From positions 38,570,689 to 38,600,688 of the forward strand of contig CM060317.1 of NCBI GenBank assembly GCA_030674155.1: a stretch of 30,000 nt of DNA, given 5' to 3'. Shown here one piece after another: positions 1 to 9,649 of the stretch. The notes beneath the pieces are model-generated. The model made no database searches, was not told where the DNA came from, and saw nothing but the letters and a program-made list of their open reading frames with translations. This DNA is from Stramonita haemastoma. Taxonomy: Eukaryota; Mollusca; Gastropoda; Neogastropoda; Muricidae. Position 1 is the first letter of the stretch; the number at the start of each line of letters is the position of its first letter. A program made the position numbers and the translations under genes.

Positions 1-363
1 CTAAATCTACTTTACATAGTCTGTGCAAAAGAAGCAACAGCAATTAAGAAGAAAAAACAAAAGTACCAGTGATATTACCTCTTATAATACTAATTACCAG
101 TTCTATGACCTAGCTACATATCACAAAAAGTAAGTAAAACTCTATATTGCCCAAGCAACGTGCCTGATGCGTCTCTCCTATTATATGCCAATGGCGAACA
201 TGAACCTCACTTACAGTGAGTGCCAGAATTAGACTGGAGAGAGGCGAAACACCTGCCTTGTTCCCAACAGGTAAGGCAAAAGTCAAAGGTGGCATCCACA
301 GAATCTGAACATTACCCCTGAAGAGTGAGTTTCCTCTCTCCCTTCCAGTTCGCGAGTTCAAAG

Positions 364-461
364 TGACGTCACGGCGCTGGCAGACAATCAGCAAGCCTCG
401 CTTTGAAAGCGAGCTGCAATCACGTCCGGCAGTATAAATACTTTGATAAAGGCTGCTTTTA
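364..461 (+). promoter_or_regulatory. TATA promoter with CRE
   Basis: A perfect CRE/ATF palindrome TGACGTCA lies at 364-371, an 8-bp inverted repeat (CTCGCTTT, one base, AAAGCGAG) at 397-413, and TATAAATA at 433-440. An initiator-like TTAGACA places a likely start site at A461, 28 bases after the first T of the TATA box. The arrangement is a typical animal core promoter with a cAMP-responsive upstream site. It faces right, towards the ATG at 505 and the DUSP/BTB gene. Sequence motifs only; no transcript evidence. Confidence 0.55.
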
Positions 462-504
462 GACAAACTTGCTTTGTTTCTCGATCGCTCTTCATTTCAC
501 TGAC

Positions 505-532
505 ATGTCGTCATCTCCCTTTTTTAACTCAG
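505..532 (+). CDS. Possible short first coding exon
   Basis: An ATG with G at -3 lies 44 bases after the predicted start site. It opens nine codons (MSSSPFFNS) followed by one base and a strong donor, CAG|GTAAGC, at 533. It would be exon 1 of the DUSP/BTB gene with a phase-1 intron. Acceptors that would fit this phase and the downstream frame exist before 3389 and before 3431; the second would give ...NS-GSERKRCYG. I cannot choose between these. The exon could also be 5'UTR, with translation starting at 3376 or 3457, or belong to another transcript. Confidence 0.35.
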
Positions 533-820
533 GTAAGCATGTCTTTGTGTTTTATTTTTGTTGATTTTTGATTGTTTAAAAAAAGTATTTAATTGACCTT
601 GCTTTGTGATGTAGCCAGCCTACCCAGTGTTATAGATACACAGTATTGATGATCATAGTGCAGACATAAATGAATTGCCATTATGTATTCTAAATTTTTA
701 AACAGTTCCAGTGATACACCATTCTGCCACCCTGCCTATCTGTTTCAACTGTTGATTGTCTCTTTGTCTGTCATCTCTCTGTCTTAGGGTGTGTCTATGT
801 TTTTTTCAGTCTAGTCTGCC

Positions 821-822
<2 letters not shown>

Positions 823-853
<31 letters not shown>

Positions 854-887
854 TGTGTTTGTGTGTGTTGTTGTGTGTATTGTGTGT

Positions 888-932
<45 letters not shown>

Positions 933-953
933 GTGTGTGTGTGTGTGTTTCTC
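823..953. repeat. Imperfect (TG)n microsatellite
   Basis: About 130 bases of TG repeat broken by TT and GG interruptions. The surrounding stretch 541-2200 holds no recognisable exon. It has T-rich, A-rich and C-rich runs (for example a C run then an A run at 1310-1350, and C runs near 1662-1676) and appears to be intron or intergenic sequence. Confidence 0.9.
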
Positions 954-2200
954 TGTCTAACGTGTTTTGGGAGGAGGAAGGTGGCCATAACAACAAAAAA
1001 TTTAAAAAGAAAAAACAATGATATAGACCAGCAGGAAACATTTTCCGCGTGGAGTGTACGCACGTGGAGGGCAAACAGACACACCTGCAGTGATAGAGCA
1101 GAGAGATGCTAGGACAGACAGACGGAAGACAACAAACCATCAGATTAAATGTCGTCTTTTTTTCTTTTTGTTGTTTTGTTTTGTTTTTTGTTTTTGATTA
1201 CGAAACAAGAAGTGTCCTGTGTATATTCAAACAATTCACAACTTTATCCTTTGTAAGAGAAATGCCATTTTTTTGTCTTTGATTTCAAATAAGCTCACAA
1301 AATTTACACCCCCCCCCCCAAAAAAAAAAAAAAAGAAGAAAAAAAAAACGGAACAAAACAAAAAACCTTTTTTACATTAAAAATTAAGTAAAAACAAAGT
1401 ACTTATTTTTCCTTTAAAATTTTCTTTTCTTTCGCCTTATTGAATTGAACAAATCAAGTATTGTGTTTTGCTTGTTTGCTTTCTTTCTTTCTTTTTTTTT
1501 TTTTTTTTAATCCATTCCTCAACCTTTTTTTCAGGCTCTCTCTCCCCTTCCCCACCTGTCTGGCTTTCGTCTTAGTTTTTTTCTCATTCCAAACACTAAC
1601 CAAACAAAGACATCTCTCCTTTGTTTCAAAGCAAAAGTTTTGATTTTTCCTTCCCTTCCTCCCCCCCCCCCCCTCCCCTTCTCACGCTGATATTTTTGCT
1701 ACGGAATACCCAGTGCCTTTGTTCTGAAGGCAAGAACTGTTTTGTCAACACAACCACGTGGCCACCAGCCAACTTCCCTAAAATTAGCAGCCACTCTGGC
1801 CCTGCCCTCTTCCTCCTTCCTTCTTCCTCGTCTGCGCAGTTGGCTTGCTCCCAGGAAAAGTCACGCGCATCTCAAGGTGTTTAAGACTGAGAAAACTGCG
1901 CTTTGTAGTGGATGTCATACTTTCCGCGCTGTTCTCTTAAGACTCTGCGCACACAGAGCACGTGCCGTGAGCGAGTCTTGTAGTGGGGAGAGCATGATTG
2001 GATATAGTGTACTGACATCCCTGTTTTATTGAGGCTGTTCCTTTTTTTTTTTCCCCGGACCTGGGTTTTGTTTGTTCCTCCTACCTCTTAAGTTTTTTAA
2101 CACAGGGTTTTGGAGTAAAACAAACCCAACCAAAAAAAACCAAAACAGGAGAAAAAAAAGGAAAAGAACAACAGGTAAACAGACAAATGAAACAAATTCT

Positions 2201-2204
2201 GACA

Positions 2205-2284
<80 letters not shown>
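2201..2284. repeat. (CA)n microsatellite
   Basis: A nearly pure CA tract of about 80 bases, interrupted once by ACCA near 2210. The flanks 2285-2730 are AT-rich, with no exon seen. Confidence 0.95.
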
Positions 2285-2287
<3 letters not shown>

Positions 2288-2730
2288 ACTGTAAAAAAAC
2301 AACAATAACAACAAAAAAAGAGAAGAGAGAGAAAAAGGCAAGAAAAAAATACCTGAAACGGAAGAGCCCAACGCTAAACTTAAAAGAATTACTTCATGAT
2401 TATATCTAAAATAATAGCTGAAGGTACGGTCACTTTAGATAATACGTAGCGAAACAAAGTAGCTTGGGTGGCTTTTTTAACTTGAATTTCTTCTCCCTTT
2501 TATATTAAAAAAATTATTTATTGTTTTATTGATTGATTGTTTTATTCTATCTCTTATGTTGCAATAAAGTCCGTTCTGAGTAACTAAAGCAAACAATACT
2601 AAACAAAAAAATTGTAATTTTCTTCGTCAGATTCTACTCTTTGTTCACCACACATTCCTCACCGCCCCTCCACATACACACACACTCACCTTAAAAAAAA
2701 GAGTAAATCACTTGTGAAAGACTAAGAACG

Positions 2731-2789
<59 letters not shown>

Positions 2790-2839
2790 CCACACACACC
2801 ACACACATACAGCTCACACAGAAAACAACACACACACAC

Positions 2840-2905
<66 letters not shown>
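2731..2905. repeat. (CA)n microsatellite, two blocks
   Basis: Two long pure CA blocks (about 2731-2782 and 2842-2905) separated by an imperfect CA-rich stretch that includes TCACACC and AGCTCACACAG interruptions. Confidence 0.95.
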
Positions 2906-2906
<1 letters not shown>

Positions 2907-3017
2907 CACATTGATTTCATGCTGACGGTGACAAGAATGACGGCATCCTCACATACAACAGCAGTTATGATCGTAGTTCTGTCAAACCACCACCATGACC
3001 ATCAGACCAGCCACTAA

Positions 3018-3172
3018 CTGTCACCATCACCATCATCATATAACATCTGCCTCATCACCATTGTCACCATCATCCTATCATCACATCATCATCATCATCA
3101 TCTCATCTCAGTCATCAACATCATCATCACCACCACCACCACCACCATCAACATCATCATCATCACCACTCA
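3018..3172. repeat. (CAT/CAC)n trinucleotide repeat
   Basis: An imperfect trinucleotide tract of CAT, CAC and ATC units lying about 200 bases upstream of the large coding exon. Translated it gives only Ser/His/Pro/Ile low complexity; I see no reason to call it coding. Confidence 0.85.
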
Positions 3173-3375
3173 CAGACAAAAAAAACTCCATCAGTATTAT
3201 TAACTCATCTCGAAAAAATAAAAATAACACTGGCAGACAGAAACAGGGGAGGGAGGGTAGCAGTATTGCCAGAGCACCTCTAAACGGTGCAAGCAACCCT
3301 TAGCCTATAGCAGTAGGCTAGCGGTAAGAAGAAGGGAAAAAGCAGGGCTGACATTGGCTGGTCTGCAGGTGTGGA

Positions 3376-4682
3376 ATGCAGCCCCCAGCTCTGACGTCAT
3401 TCCCCAGGCCCATCGGCCCCTCGGCGGCAGGCAGCGAGAGGAAACGCTGTTACGGGATGTCGTCTGCTGTCCCCGGTTCTCCCAGCCCTCCCTCCTCCTC
3501 CACCACCACCACCACCGCCACCACCAGCACAACCTCTCCAGGGTCAGCTGTTCGGGTGGGCAGCCCCGGGGGGACGGGTGGCCCCTCCCTGGCGTCGTCC
3601 CCGGGTGGCAGCGGCATCAGCGGCGTGAGCAGTGGCGGCAGCTATGCAGCCTACTTCAGCGTAGGCACGGCCGCCAGCCTGGTGGCGCCAGACCCCCACG
3701 CCCAGAAAGCGGTGCTGGAGCAACTGTTCGTGCGGGAACTGTCGGAGGGCGATTTCTGGTACGTGGTGGTGGCGGAGTGGTTGGAGCACCTCAAGAAATA
3801 CCTGGGCATCGCCAGCACGCGCAAGTATTACCAGAAGCGCGTGACCACGCTACCCGGCCCGATAGTCACGCGGCGCGATTTCGCGCACACGGTGGATGTG
3901 GTGCATGAGGACGCGTGGCGCATGCTGGTGCAGTGGTACGGGGTGACGGACGGACACAAGCCCATGAAACTGGTCGTGTACCGCTACACTCGCGGGCCAG
4001 AGATCGAACACAACCTCAACACCTTCAAGCTGATGCTCACCACCTGCCCGCCCGAGGACTTCCACAACGTGCGCTTCAGCAAGATGGAGAAAGTGGGGCA
4101 CGTGGAGTGGCGCTTGAGACAGCTCTACGCCGTGCCCCATCATCAAGAATCTCGCCTCTGGGCGCGCGCCGCCCCGGAAAGCGAGTGGCGCCCTATCGTG
4201 GTTCGGGACAAGTGTGTGGGGCGAGTGCTGGACATGGATTCGGACTTCACGCGCCCCGTTCTGGCCCTGGAGTTGCTGGGTGATGACAACACGTGGAGCC
4301 ACCCCCTGAGGGTGCCATGGACTCACTGATGGACCTCAACACGCTGCACGGCGAGGCTGACGTGTCCTGCATCCCGCAGGACTCCCCTGTCGGGCCGTTC
4401 TACGAGCACAGCATCTTCGACGACATCACCAGCGCCTGGGAGGTGGACATCCATGACCAAATCGAAAACCTGGGCAAGACGTTCCTGGAGCGTCTGCACA
4501 GCAACTTTGCCGTCTTTGTCCAGCGCGCCCGGGACTATGTGGGTGACAGGGAGTCTCACCTGAGGGAGCGGGAGCGGCAGATCACGGCGCGGGAGGCGGT
4601 GACGGAGAGGCTGGCTTTCCGCCTGGAGGAGAAGGAGCGACGCCTGGCCGCGGAGCTGGTGGCCTGTGAGGACAAGATCAAG
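3376..4682 (+). CDS. DUSP-Ubl coiled-coil BTB protein, main exon
   Basis: This exon carries the N-terminal part of the fusion gene. Counting from ATG 3376, residues about 28-105 are Ser/Thr/Gly/Pro low complexity. Residues about 111-205 form a DUSP domain (GDFWYVV, EWLEHLKKYLG, LPGPI, W..LVQWYG), and about 208-302 a ubiquitin-like domain (VRFSKMEKVG, RLRQLYAV, SRLW), the same order as the N-terminus of USP4/11/15. In those enzymes this unit binds partners and tunes the peptidase; here no peptidase follows. After a one-base frame break in the C run 4302-4306, the downstream frame continues with DSLMDLNTLHGEAD and a charged coiled coil to ACEDKIK, then donor AAG|GTAGGG at 4683. Read literally, translation would stop at 4327-4329. 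An in-frame stop at 3349 limits the upstream extent; ATG 3457 (MSSAVPG, G at -3) is an alternative start. Confidence 0.85.
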
Positions 4683-4979
4683 GTAGGGGCGTCTTCTCTC
4701 ATAGCTTAATTAATTTAATTTAATTTAAACGTTCTGAAGTTCAGTTTTCATTATCTCTGAACGTGTGGCCTGTGAGGACAAGATCAAGGTATTTGTTGGA
4801 GTCTTCTCTCTTAGCTTAATTAACGTTCTGTTTCATAGATCTAGTTCAGTTTTCATCATCTCTGAACTTGTGGCCTGTGAGGAGGTCAAGGTAGGGGGTT
4901 TTGTTGGAGTCTTCTCTCTTAGCTTAATTAACGTTCCGTTTCAAAGTCCAGTTTCGAAGTCTAGTTTCATCGTTTCTGG
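4653..4979 (+). repeat. Triplicated exon-end/donor segment
   Basis: The last codons of the main exon plus the first part of the intron are repeated in tandem three times, at about 4653-4758, 4759-4863 and 4864-4979 (about 105-115 bases each). Every copy keeps GTGGCCTGTGAGG followed by AAG|GT and then TCTTCTCTC..TAGCTTAATTAA. Copies 2 and 3 therefore carry extra potential splice donors. The frame from copy 1 reaches TAA at 4707, so use of the later donors would give a premature stop. Confidence 0.85.
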
Positions 4980-5329
4980 TCTTTTAACATGACAGGGTAA
5001 ATATGAATAAGGTGACTGACTGTGAGTTAAGATGTCTTTTATATAAATGACATGGTAGTATTGTCACAGACCGTATTGTGTGTACAGTGGACATTTCAAA
5101 TGTAAGATTATTGGGGTACATGTCGTTGTGACCACATTCTGTTATGACCATTTGTCGTGACCACATTCCGTTCTGACCGTGTGTCGTTGTGACCACCTAC
5201 CATTTTAATCACTTGCCGTTATGATCAGGTGCTGTTGCGACCATGATTTTCAGTATCTAATCATAGAAAGATAGACCTGATGCTGTGATAGTTTTTTTTT
5301 TAATGAATATAGGTATTCAAGAAGCACAA

Positions 5330-5426
5330 ATACACACTACACACACACACACACACGCACACATACACGCACACACACATACACACACACACAAAACACA
5401 CACACATACACACGCAGGCACGCGCA

Positions 5427-5465
<39 letters not shown>

Positions 5466-5474
5466 ACACCGAGC

Positions 5475-5511
<37 letters not shown>

Positions 5512-5514
5512 CAC

Positions 5515-5547
<33 letters not shown>
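5330..5547. repeat. (CA)n microsatellite
   Basis: Imperfect CA tract with AACA, GCACGC and CACC interruptions, ending directly at the SINE copy that follows. Confidence 0.95.
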
Positions 5548-5549
<2 letters not shown>

Positions 5550-5855
5550 CGCTGGGGATCTGCCGACCCAGGTTCGAATCCGGTTCAAGGGGATTTGTTT
5601 CCTCTGGATTTACATCAGTTCAGACTCTGTTCCCCTCAAAAGTCCTCAGGTGGGACTATATACGGAGGTCCCCTGTACGAACGCAAGCAGGACATCTTAC
5701 GCACAGTTAAAATCTGTTCTGCTTTTTGGAAGAGTAGGCTATGTGTACCAGTGGGAACAGATGACAAAATTTACGAAACTGCATGCTCACAGGGACTGGT
5801 TGTTCAACAAAAAAAAGAGCACAGAGTGCTCATTCCATTAGCCTCGAAATAAAAA

Positions 5856-5857
<2 letters not shown>
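5548..5857 (+). mobile_element. SINE family 1, 5'-truncated copy
   Basis: A divergent copy of the tRNA-derived SINE also seen at 6659 and 12529. The B-box GGTTCGAATCC is at 5571-5581. The body includes ATCAG..CAGACTCTGTTCCCCTCAAAAGTCC, a core GGGACTATATACGGAGGTCCCC, AGAGTAGGCTATGTGTACCAGTGGGAACAG and the 3' motif AGTGCTCATTCCATTAGCCTCGA. The A-box end has been replaced by the CA tract. Confidence 0.8.
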
Positions 5858-5913
<56 letters not shown>

Positions 5914-5945
5914 GTATTTTTAATAGAAGGTAGAACATAGTAATA

Positions 5946-5995
<50 letters not shown>

Positions 5996-6015
5996 CTTTT
6001 TTTTTTTTTCTTTTC
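5858..6015. repeat. (CA)n, (TA)n and poly-T tracts
   Basis: CA repeat at about 5858-5911, a short unique spacer, (TA)n at 5944-5968 and a T-rich run to 6015. The CA tract follows the SINE 3' end directly, where SINE tails are simple repeats. Confidence 0.9.
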
Positions 6016-6658
6016 AATACGTTTCTCTCAGAACGGTACGCAGTCCAAGTGGCATGCTGTCAGAAAGGTACGTGGTCTCAACAGCATGTGGTCACGTCAG
6101 ATTGGCACGTTGTCAGAACGGCACATGGTCACGATGGCACATGGTCAGAACGGCACATAGTCACGATGCCACATGGTCAGAACGGTAGTCACGTACCATG
6201 TCAAAGATAGCACGATGCCACATGGTCAGAACGGCACATAGTCACGATGCTACATGGTCAGAACGGCACATAGTCACGATGCCACATGGTCAGAACGGCA
6301 CATAGTCACGATGCCAAGTGGTCAGAACGGCACATGGTCACAGTGGTGTGGTCACAACTACATGACCTGGATTGTTGAAACCAACTGTTCTGCCATTTTC
6401 CTTTGCAGATTTCGTAAATGTGTGCCCAAATGATTTATAGGGCTAAAGTCTATGTTTTTTGTCCTTAACCCTTCCCCTGTCTTTTTTCTTATTACCTTCT
6501 AAAATTCATCCCCACCATATGATCAATAGCATTGGTTTTTTTTTTTTTAATCACTTGAAATGCTTTTAGTGTTTATTTTTTGTTGTCACACAGTGACTGG
6601 AAATGTTCGTGGACCTTTCCTGAAGCTCGATGATATGCTGTAAGACTAAATCCAGACA

Positions 6659-6985
6659 GGGGACGGATATTGCCTAGTGGTCAGATCACTGCGCTCGCAA
6701 TTTGACGACCAGGGTTCAATTCCCGGGTCGAGGGAATTTTTCTCCTGGAGTTAACATCAGTGCTGACTCCACTCTCCTCAAAAGTCCTTCGGATGAGACT
6801 ATAAACCGAGGCCCCGTGTGCGAACGAACGTAGAACATCTTGCGCACACTAGATCCTGTTCCGCTTTTCGTAAGAGTTGGGCCATTGTGTGCCGGTGGGG
6901 ACAAATGACAAAATTTACAAAACTGCATACATACAGGGGGACTGGATGTTAAAAAAAAAGCAGGCTATTCATTATGATATAAGAT
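6659..6985 (+). mobile_element. SINE family 1, near full length
   Basis: A tRNA-derived short retroposon. The head has an A-box-like TTGCCTAGTGGTCAGA at about 6670 and a B-box GGTTCAATTCC at 6713-6723, the internal RNA polymerase III promoter. It is followed by a conserved core (GGATGAGACTATAAACCGAGG), AACATCTTGCGCACAC and a degenerate 3' tail related to TTATCCCATTATCCTCGATAT. The tRNA-like head could attract a tRNA call, but it continues into the SINE body and has no intact cloverleaf. Confidence 0.85.
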
Positions 6986-7141
6986 GATATACATTATGAT
7001 GATCAATAATAATAATAATATATAATAAATAACTATAATCCTGATATAAAATGAAAAAAAAAGAAAGAATGAATGAATGAATAAATAATAATCAACAATC
7101 AATCAATCAATCAATCTATCATCCCCAATCATGCTGTGTAG
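6986..7141. other. AT-rich simple sequence and acceptor
   Basis: AATAAT and AATGAATGAATAAAT simple repeats and (AATC)n lead to the splice acceptor ATGCTGTGTAG at 7141, immediately before the coiled-coil exon. Confidence 0.7.
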
Positions 7142-7291
7142 GAATACGAACGAAGGCGCCTGGAGCTGGAGAGGGAGATGAGCGAGCGTCAGGAATCAGC
7201 GGAGAAAGAACTGGTGGGCCAGAAGGAGGAACTGCAGCTGGTGAAACGATCGCTGGAGGACGAGAAGGAAAAGTTTCACGTGGAACTCAGG
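7142..7291 (+). CDS. DUSP/BTB gene, coiled-coil exon
   Basis: Exactly 150 bases (50 codons), phase 0 at both ends, between acceptor TGTGTAG|GAATAC and donor CTCAGG|GTGCGT. It encodes a highly charged helix beginning EYERRRLELEREMSERQ and ending KEKFHVELR, rich in E, K, R and L with coiled-coil spacing. It directly extends the coiled coil ending the previous exon and leads into the BTB domain of the next, which supports one continuous protein. Such coiled coils commonly mediate oligomerisation; that role is inferred here. The frame is intact. Confidence 0.85.
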
Positions 7292-7363
7292 GTGCGTGCT
7301 GTCTGTTTGTTTGTTGTCTGTCTGTCTGTTTGTCTTATCTCTCTCACACACAACAGACACCCA

Positions 7364-7477
7364 CCACACACACACACACACACACACACCGCAGCACACA
7401 TACAGACACAACCCCCCCCACACACACACACACACACACACCCACCGCCGTGCACACACACAACACAACACACACAT

Positions 7478-7540
<63 letters not shown>
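7364..7540. repeat. (CA)n and (GA)n microsatellites
   Basis: A CA-rich tract to about 7475, with C-run interruptions, adjoins a GA tract to 7538 and then a G run. A second G run lies at about 7588-7602. Both are in the last intron, close behind the coiled-coil exon. The remaining intron (7603-8665) shows no exon or repeat family I recognise; there are TTTCTTTC and C-run tracts near 8100 and 8523. Confidence 0.9.
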
Positions 7541-7546
<6 letters not shown>

Positions 7547-8665
7547 TCTTGGTAGTCTAAGTAGATGAGTGGGGGTGATTTGTGTAGGGGGGGGGGGGGG
7601 GGCTTGCTCCAATTACTTACAATTGAAAAAATAGTGCTGAGAACTGAACACAAAGAAATTAATTAATCAGAACAGCCGAACTTATCATGGCTAACACTTG
7701 AGAAGAAGCAGACATTATTAATTTATTTTTTTTATATTTACTTTTGTCCCTCTCACCCCTCCTGGCTAGTGTGTGGTGTTTCACACCAGTATATGTGTGC
7801 CCAGCCTATAGGTCAATTACTAAAAGCATATATGTATCTGTCATGCATGTGCAAGATGTTTTATCCATGGAATTTAGTCGGATTGCCTTAACCTAATTAA
7901 CGTAATTAAAGGGAACAGGATCCAGTATGGGGAGTATTTGGGTCTGTCCTGTGTCTGGTTGATGCCCAAGATCTTTGGCACCAATCCATGACCTACAGCA
8001 TATATACATCTTTTGTCTTGGTCCTGGCCCCGAGGACTGATTCCAAATCTGTGGGAATGTGGAGCAGGTCACTGTGTTGTCTTCTTTGTTCTTCTCGTTC
8101 TTTCTTTCTTTATTTTTTGTCTTCTTTGTTCCTAAGGTAGCAGGCCATTGGGCTGGAGTAAAAAAATTTTTAATGAGGACATTGTGTGTGGACGGAGGGC
8201 ATAGGCCACTGTTTTCTTCCAGCTGCGTTTATTGATTCTTGATCGTTTCTTGACATGTGATCCAGTTCCTTTCCTTTTGCGCATCACTGTTGTCAAAGAT
8301 GCTGAAGCATCTCATGTCCATTGAGATGGCTAGGACAAGATGCCTGTTAGTTTTAGTTTGCTTATCTAGGACTGTTTCCTGCTGACTTGGTCCAAACTCA
8401 GCGAAATTAGAAACCGGTAATGAACAATGCAATGGCCATTTGTACAATGGTCTATCTGTTCATAGTATACTCCTTACCTGTCTATCAACCTCTTGCCTTC
8501 TCCCTCCCTCCCTCTGTATGTCACCCCCCCCCCCAGCACGTGTATACATACTGTTTGATTTATTTTGTTTGTTTATATTTGTCTTTCTGTTAAAAACAAA
8601 TGACATAACGGGGTAAACGAAGAATGTCTAATCCAGTCACGTCTTCTCCTCTCTTCCTCCAACAG

Positions 8666-9034
8666 AAAATGGCCGAGCTTCACGAGGTGCAAGAGGGCCG
8701 CGTGAAACTGGACATCGGAGGTCACCAATTCACCACCTCCCTCCTCACCCTCTCCAAAGAACCGGACTCCATGCTCGCCGCCATGTTCAGTGGACGTCAC
8801 GCGCTCAAAACGGAAGCAGACGGAAGTTACTTCATCGACAGGGATGGAACCCATTTCCGGCACATATGAACTATTTGCGTGACGGTTGCATCAAAGAAGG
8901 CACTTCCCTGTTGTGAAACCATCCTGCGAGAACTGCTTACAGAGGCGGAATACTTCCAGCTTTCGGGACTCAGTGAGATTCTTAGCTCCATGTTGCTCAA
9001 AAACAGCAGCAAGGAGGGAGATAGTTTCGTGTGA
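8666..9034 (+). CDS. DUSP/BTB gene, KCTD-type BTB terminal exon
   Basis: Acceptor CTTCCTCCAACAG|AAAATGG opens in phase 0. The exon encodes a T1/BTB tetramerisation domain of KCTD type: VKLDIGGHQFTTS, LSKEPDSMLAAMFSGRH, then DGSYFIDRDGTHFRHI. KCTD BTB domains oligomerise and many serve as Cullin-3 ubiquitin-ligase substrate adaptors; a ligase link here is inferred. The expected LNYLRDG continuation is present but shifted by one base, giving a TGA at 8867-8869. A compensating one-base shift near 8911-8914 restores the original frame for ILRELLTEAEYFQLSGLSEIL and the stop TGA at 9032-9034. So the fold is complete at sequence level but broken by two nearby, opposite indels. From ATG 3376 the undisturbed protein would be about 608 residues. 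Confidence 0.85.
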
Positions 9035-9144
9035 GGCTACGTAGAGTTTAGTCTACCAAGTTCGTGAAAGGATGTGTTATCATCACTGTAGTTGACTTTC
9101 GTTGGAACTGTTTTGTACATAGTGAATGATTTGTACATTTTGTA

Positions 9145-9150
9145 AATAAA
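9145..9150 (+). terminator. Poly(A) signal of DUSP/BTB gene
   Basis: Canonical AATAAA 110 bases after the stop codon at 9034, giving a short 3'UTR (about 9035-9170). No other candidate lies closer to the stop. Confidence 0.7.
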
Positions 9151-9170
9151 CTAACTGCGTAATACGTCCA

Positions 9171-9645
9171 TAAAGACCATATACATGTTCTTAATTTATT
9201 GATACAGGCAATAGCATGAAAAAAATCTCTCATGAACTGGCATGATTATGATTTCAGAAGTGAATGAATGATTACAATGTTGTTATTCCTTCAGTGAAGA
9301 CATATAAATCATCAAATTGGTGTTTGAGTATTAGCAGTAAAAGCATACTTTCACTCTTCTTTTTCTTCTTCTGATTATTCTTCTTCTTGCATATTGCAAA
9401 TAAATAGCCAGTGGTCAAGTTATTTATAAGTGTTGCTCAGTGTTCTTGTGAGTTTAAAGTTGTCAGGACATGGTCATATTCAGCTATTAGTTTTGCTGTT
9501 GTTGTTGCTTTTTGTGGTGGTGGTTCTTCTGAGTAGTTCCTATCAGTGTTAGGAAAAAAAAGGTCGCTAAATGACTTAGGTGATACCTTGTTTTTGTAGT
9601 AGATTTGTTTGTGACCTCTCCCCCATCCCTCTCTGTCTTTCCATC
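9171..9645. other. Intergenic, no feature seen
   Basis: AT-rich sequence with CTTCTT and TTGTTG simple stretches (about 9350-9390 and 9495-9520). No exon, repeat family or RNA gene recognised. Confidence 0.5.
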
Positions 9646-9649
9646 CCTC

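Larger units (their letters stand above)
5121..6361. mobile_element. Foldback-like element of 16-bp units
   Basis: The left arm (about 5121-5245) is built of degenerate 16-base units such as TTCCGTTCTGACCGTG. The right arm (about 6027-6361) is built of the complementary motif, for example GCCACATGGTCAGAAC and GGCACATAGTCACGAT. GGTCAGAACGG and TGTGGTCACAAC occur on opposite strands in the two arms, so the arms are inverted copies. Between them lie CA tracts, a SINE copy and a TA/T tract. The layout resembles foldback transposons, whose long inverted arms consist of short subrepeats. No transposase is visible. All of it lies in the intron between the first two firm coding exons. Confidence 0.5.

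Noticed and set aside
110..466. 118-residue minus-strand frame over the upstream promoter
   Set aside because: No recognisable domain, and it overlaps the CRE and TATA elements facing the other way; likely chance.
3354..3908. 184-residue plus-strand frame and minus-strand frames overlapping the DUSP exon
   Set aside because: They are GC-rich shadows of the DUSP-Ubl frame, which has clear domain motifs; the shadows have none.
4302..4330. Programmed ribosomal frameshift
   Set aside because: No slippery heptamer of the usual type; the C run and a second gene with the same kind of break make a lost base more likely.
5285..5710. Open frames in CA/GT tracts reading His-Thr or Cys-Val repeats (also near 756-1112, 2026-2371, 9580-9934, 20244-20768, 27681-28031)
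   Set aside because: They are translations of dinucleotide microsatellites, open in several frames and on both strands at once, with no flanking splice sites or conserved domain.
6659..6730. tRNA gene
   Set aside because: A and B boxes are present, but the sequence runs on into the SINE body and is repeated at 12529; no intact cloverleaf could be drawn.
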